The translations under genes and the position numbers were made by a program. A stretch of DNA of 24,519 nucleotides, taken from NCBI GenBank assembly GCA_002434595.1, contig DJKK01000296.1, positions 1-24,519 on the forward strand, given 5' to 3'. Below the pieces are notes generated by a model that worked only from the letters and a program-made list of their open reading frames with translations, was not told where the DNA came from and searched no databases. Shown here one piece after another: positions 22,011 through 24,519 of the stretch. Each line of letters starts with the position of its first letter. Within the stretch, counting starts at the first letter, position 1. This stretch comes from Alphaproteobacteria bacterium UBA6544 (GTDB taxonomy: Bacteria; Pseudomonadota; Alphaproteobacteria; UBA8366).

Positions 22011-24374
22011 CTATTTCGAGGTCATTACCCATACACCGTCCCAGTTTTTTGGATTTTCTTTTTTCATAATTTCACAACGCTCAATATAGGTTTTTGACAG
22101 GTTATCCTCTGGATTAGCTTTTAAACATTCTTTAAATGATTTTATACCTTTATCCCAATTCCCAGCTTTGAATGACACTCTACCTTCGTTGAAGTAATTT
22201 ACTGTATCCATTAAATTCGGGAATGTACTTGGATTATGATAGTCTAAAACCTCTCTCACCCCAACAGGTTCTGTTTTTCCCTTTACTATAACATCGTCGA
22301 TATATCTAATTTGATACGTTCCTTTAAGTTTACTGTATGTAAAGTCGCTAATTAAAATGCGCGCCGAGTAGGCTTTGCAGGCGCTTTCCAGTCGAGCCGC
22401 CAGATTCACACCATCACCTATCATCGTGTAGTCCATTCGTTTTGATGATCCAATATTTCCGGAGACTACTTTATCTGTATTTAGTCCGAGGCCCATATCG
22501 ACGGGCATTTTTCCTTCCTTTTCTCGGATCTCATTCCATTCCCACAAACGTTTGATCATGTTAATGCCCGCACGTACACCACGGTCTTCGTCATCATCGT
22601 TGGGCACCGGTATACCAAACCCGGCCATGATTGCATCGCCGATAAACTTGTCTACCATACCACCTTGTTCACTAATGGCTTCTACCATTATGTCAAAATA
22701 TTCATTGAGAAGAGCCACTGTACCCTGTGCGCCCAAAGTTTCAGTAATTGTTGTAAAACTTCGAACATCTGAGAAAAGAAGAGTGGCTGTCGTTTCTTGG
22801 CCACCCATAATATCTGTGCCTTCACTCATTAATTTGTCGGCGATACCCGGATCAATATAACGAGACATGGTCGATTTCATTCGTTTTTCGTCAGAAATAT
22901 CTTCGATCATGATTAATGTACCAAGATGACCTTGAGCTTTATCCATTCTGCCATCTGGATCTTGGTTTTCGAGCGGTAAAAAGCTTATATTTGCAGAGAC
23001 TAATTCCTCATTGCTATCTTCTTCTGTGCCAACTTCAAATTCGGCATCGACTAGTAACTCTACCTGCTTTGTTTCTTCACATGTCTTGATCTTTTCTAAA
23101 ATCCAAGATCGCCCGTTTGTGAAAAATTCTTCCGCTGTTTTTCCAATTATATCTGACAGACGGATTTTTAAAATTTTTAGACCTGCTTTATTGCAAGTTA
23201 TAATTCGTCCCTCATCATCAATTGTTATAACTGCATTCGACATGCTTGTTAGCATGCTATGATTATAGGCACGCTCTTTTGCAACATCTTCAAAAAGCTT
23301 TGCATTTTCTAGTGCGATGGCGACCTGCTGAGTAAATGCCTTTAATCGAGATTCATCTTCTTCGGTAAATCCGCCACCCTTTTTATTCAATGCTTGCGTA
23401 CAACCTATACACTCACCGTCTTTATTTATAATGGGAACGCAAAGTATGGAACTTGTAAAATATCCAGTCTGCTTGTCAAAGCTTGGATTGAAGCGTAGAT
23501 CAGCATAAGCATATGGTATATTGATTGTTTCTTGTGATTGAAAAACAGCACCAGCGATACCTACATCATTGGGTAACCGAATTTCTCCGATACCATCTCC
23601 CATTGCTACCCGTGAGAATAATTCGTTTGATTTGGGGTCATTTAAAAACAATGTAGACCGATCTGCATTTAGCATATTAGTTGACTCAAGCATCACTCTT
23701 TGCAGCAAAGAGCCGAGCTCAATTTCAGCAGTTACATCCGAGACAATATCAAGAAACTGCATCTCTTTTTCTCGCGATTTTTCCATCTCCTCCATCCCTT
23801 GGGCATTTTGGAGTGAAATGGCAGCCTGTGCGGTAATTCCTTCTAATATATCGAGATCTTCTTTTGTAAAGCGGGCCCTTTTTTTATTTAAGATTTGGAT
23901 AACGCCAATAATATCATCTCTAACTGTTTTAACAGGCGCACAAATTATATTCTTTGTTACAAAACCTGTTTGTTCATCAATTTTTGAATTAAAGCGATTA
24001 TCATCGTAAGGGTTGTGTACAATTTCTCCAATGCCAGATTGAAAGACTGCTCCAGCTATGCCAGTCGTATTGAGAATTCTGATTTCTCTTGTGAGCTCGC
24101 CTTGTGCAACCCGGGAGTATAGTTCGCCGGAGAGTGGATCATTTAAAAAGAGGCTTCCTCGTTCTGCACCTAATTCGCTCGTGGTAATATCTATCAATGT
24201 CCACAAAATTTCACTGAGATTTTTGAGACCCGATATTCTTTGAGTTATTGATAAAAGTAACTCAGTCTGATGCAGCTTATTGCTCGTTCGATCGAGCTGT
24301 GTTCGGAGTTCTTCAATACCAGCATTTTCAAGCTTTTTTGCTGCACTTGCCGAGATTTGGCGCCTTCTACTCAT
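22011..24374 (-). CDS. class III adenylate cyclase with two GAF domains, a PAS domain and a TPR-like tail, 787 aa
   Basis: A soluble signalling enzyme predicted to make cAMP. It has an N-terminal coiled coil (about 10-40), GAF1 (about 45-192), GAF2 (about 205-357), PAS (about 370-495), the cyclase domain (about 525-705) and a TPR-like helical tail (about 722-770). Catalytic features are complete: metal-binding D536 (FSDVRSF) and D580 (KFIGDAIM), the adenine-selecting pair K576/T650, and N657 with R661 (VNLAARLE). The two GAF domains are clear duplicates, sharing LFLNDP, GIAGAVFQS and RFN. Codons are strongly A/T-ending, unlike the rest of the window. AGGAG lies upstream of ATG 24374, inside the end of the preceding coiled-coil gene, indicating an operon. 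The regulatory ligand is unknown. Confidence 0.93.
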   Translation of the reverse strand: MSRRRQISASAAKKLENAGIEELRTQLDRTSNKLHQTELLLSITQRISGLKNLSEILWTLIDITTSELGAERGSLFLNDPLSGELYSRVAQGELTREIRILNTTGIAGAVFQSGIGEIVHNPYDDNRFNSKIDEQTGFVTKNIICAPVKTVRDDIIGVIQILNKKRARFTKEDLDILEGITAQAAISLQNAQGMEEMEKSREKEMQFLDIVSDVTAEIELGSLLQRVMLESTNMLNADRSTLFLNDPKSNELFSRVAMGDGIGEIRLPNDVGIAGAVFQSQETINIPYAYADLRFNPSFDKQTGYFTSSILCVPIINKDGECIGCTQALNKKGGGFTEEDESRLKAFTQQVAIALENAKLFEDVAKERAYNHSMLTSMSNAVITIDDEGRIITCNKAGLKILKIRLSDIIGKTAEEFFTNGRSWILEKIKTCEETKQVELLVDAEFEVGTEEDSNEELVSANISFLPLENQDPDGRMDKAQGHLGTLIMIEDISDEKRMKSTMSRYIDPGIADKLMSEGTDIMGGQETTATLLFSDVRSFTTITETLGAQGTVALLNEYFDIMVEAISEQGGMVDKFIGDAIMAGFGIPVPNDDDEDRGVRAGINMIKRLWEWNEIREKEGKMPVDMGLGLNTDKVVSGNIGSSKRMDYTMIGDGVNLAARLESACKAYSARILISDFTYSKLKGTYQIRYIDDVIVKGKTEPVGVREVLDYHNPSTFPNLMDTVNYFNEGRVSFKAGNWDKGIKSFKECLKANPEDNLSKTYIERCEIMKKENPKNWDGVWVMTSK

Positions 24375-24380
24375 CTTAAC

Positions 24381-24519
24381 TTACTCCTGAGGCCTCTCAT
24401 CAAGTTGTGCCCTTAAGATTGTGATGGTCTCTTTTAGATGTGAATGCTCATCCACTTTTTCAGAGATATTTTTTTGTAATTTCGACTCAAATTCGAACCG
24501 TAAGCTCTCGAGTTCATCG
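24381..24519 (-). CDS. C-terminal end of a coiled-coil protein (partial)
   Basis: The last 45 codons of a gene entering from the right edge, ending at TAA 24381-24383, six bases before the cyclase start. The visible part (ELESLRFEFESKLQ, then SEKVDEHSHLKETI and LRAQLDERPQE) has a heptad pattern rich in Leu, Glu and Lys, so it is probably a long coiled coil. Composition is A+T-rich like the cyclase. The cyclase ribosome binding site overlaps its final codons, so the two are likely co-transcribed and may interact. Identity cannot be judged from this fragment. Confidence 0.6.
   Translation of the reverse strand, partial: DELESLRFEFESKLQKNISEKVDEHSHLKETITILRAQLDERPQE

Noticed and set aside
1..24519. 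CRISPR array, insertion sequence, phage integrase or tRNA-linked attachment site
   Set aside because: No regularly spaced repeats, transposase or integrase motifs, or tRNA genes could be seen on either strand.

Overview
The window looks like accessory, catabolic chromosome from a G+C-rich alphaproteobacterium, possibly of a Rhodospirillales-like type. This rests on codon choice, on family mix (DUF1330, DUF1185/AA_synth, CaiB-type CoA transferase, GMC oxidoreductase, Baeyer-Villiger-type monooxygenase) and on tight operons with many ATGA stop/start overlaps. The assignment is an inference, since there is no rRNA or other phylogenetic marker here. Both ends are visibly more A+T-rich than the middle, and the right end (from about 22,010) is so different that horizontal transfer or a chimeric assembly should be considered.

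Layout. (1) 1-2,460: a sparse, decaying region with an orphan 102-aa protein, a DUF3429 membrane protein, a degraded DinB-like gene and a cupin gene broken by one in-frame TAA. (2) 2,573-6,481 (+): operon of a ThDP-dependent acetolactate-synthase-like enzyme, DUF1330, a VOC/glyoxalase protein, an enoyl-CoA hydratase and a DUF1185 protein. (3) 9,176-6,485 (-): operon of an NADP-dependent medium-chain reductase, an alpha/beta hydrolase, a tiny internally deleted gamma-glutamyltransferase remnant and a flavin reductase. A second, paralogous alpha/beta hydrolase (9,221-10,015, +) is transcribed divergently. (4) 13,529-10,132 (-): a truncated xanthine-dehydrogenase-type molybdenum subunit, a GMC flavoprotein and a class III CoA transferase. 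(5) 13,630-18,566 (+): a membrane protein with two H-x13-H helices (diheme cytochrome b pattern), a 974-aa fusion of a four-cluster ferredoxin module to a molybdopterin oxidoreductase, a TauE/SafE-type exporter and a YbaK-like deacylase with a frameshifted C-terminus. (6) 18,655-21,697 (+): flavin monooxygenase and MFS transporter. (7) 22,011-24,519 (-): A+T-rich GAF-GAF-PAS class III adenylate cyclase preceded by the tail of a coiled-coil gene.

How it may work together. Regions 2-4 and 6 contain most steps for breaking down a carbonyl-containing or cyclic carbon source: monooxygenation to an ester or lactone, hydrolysis, CoA activation, hydration, C-C bond cleavage or carboligation by the ThDP enzyme, and redox steps by GMC, MDR and flavin reductase. 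The substrate cannot be read from the sequence. Region 5 is the most distinctive part: a membrane-anchored molybdoenzyme with its electron-transfer subunit fused to the front of the catalytic subunit, followed 3 bp later by an anion exporter of the sulfite/sulfonate family. At least five genes in about 17 kb are broken (DinB, cupin, gamma-glutamyltransferase, molybdenum hydroxylase, YbaK), which suggests that this accessory segment is eroding.
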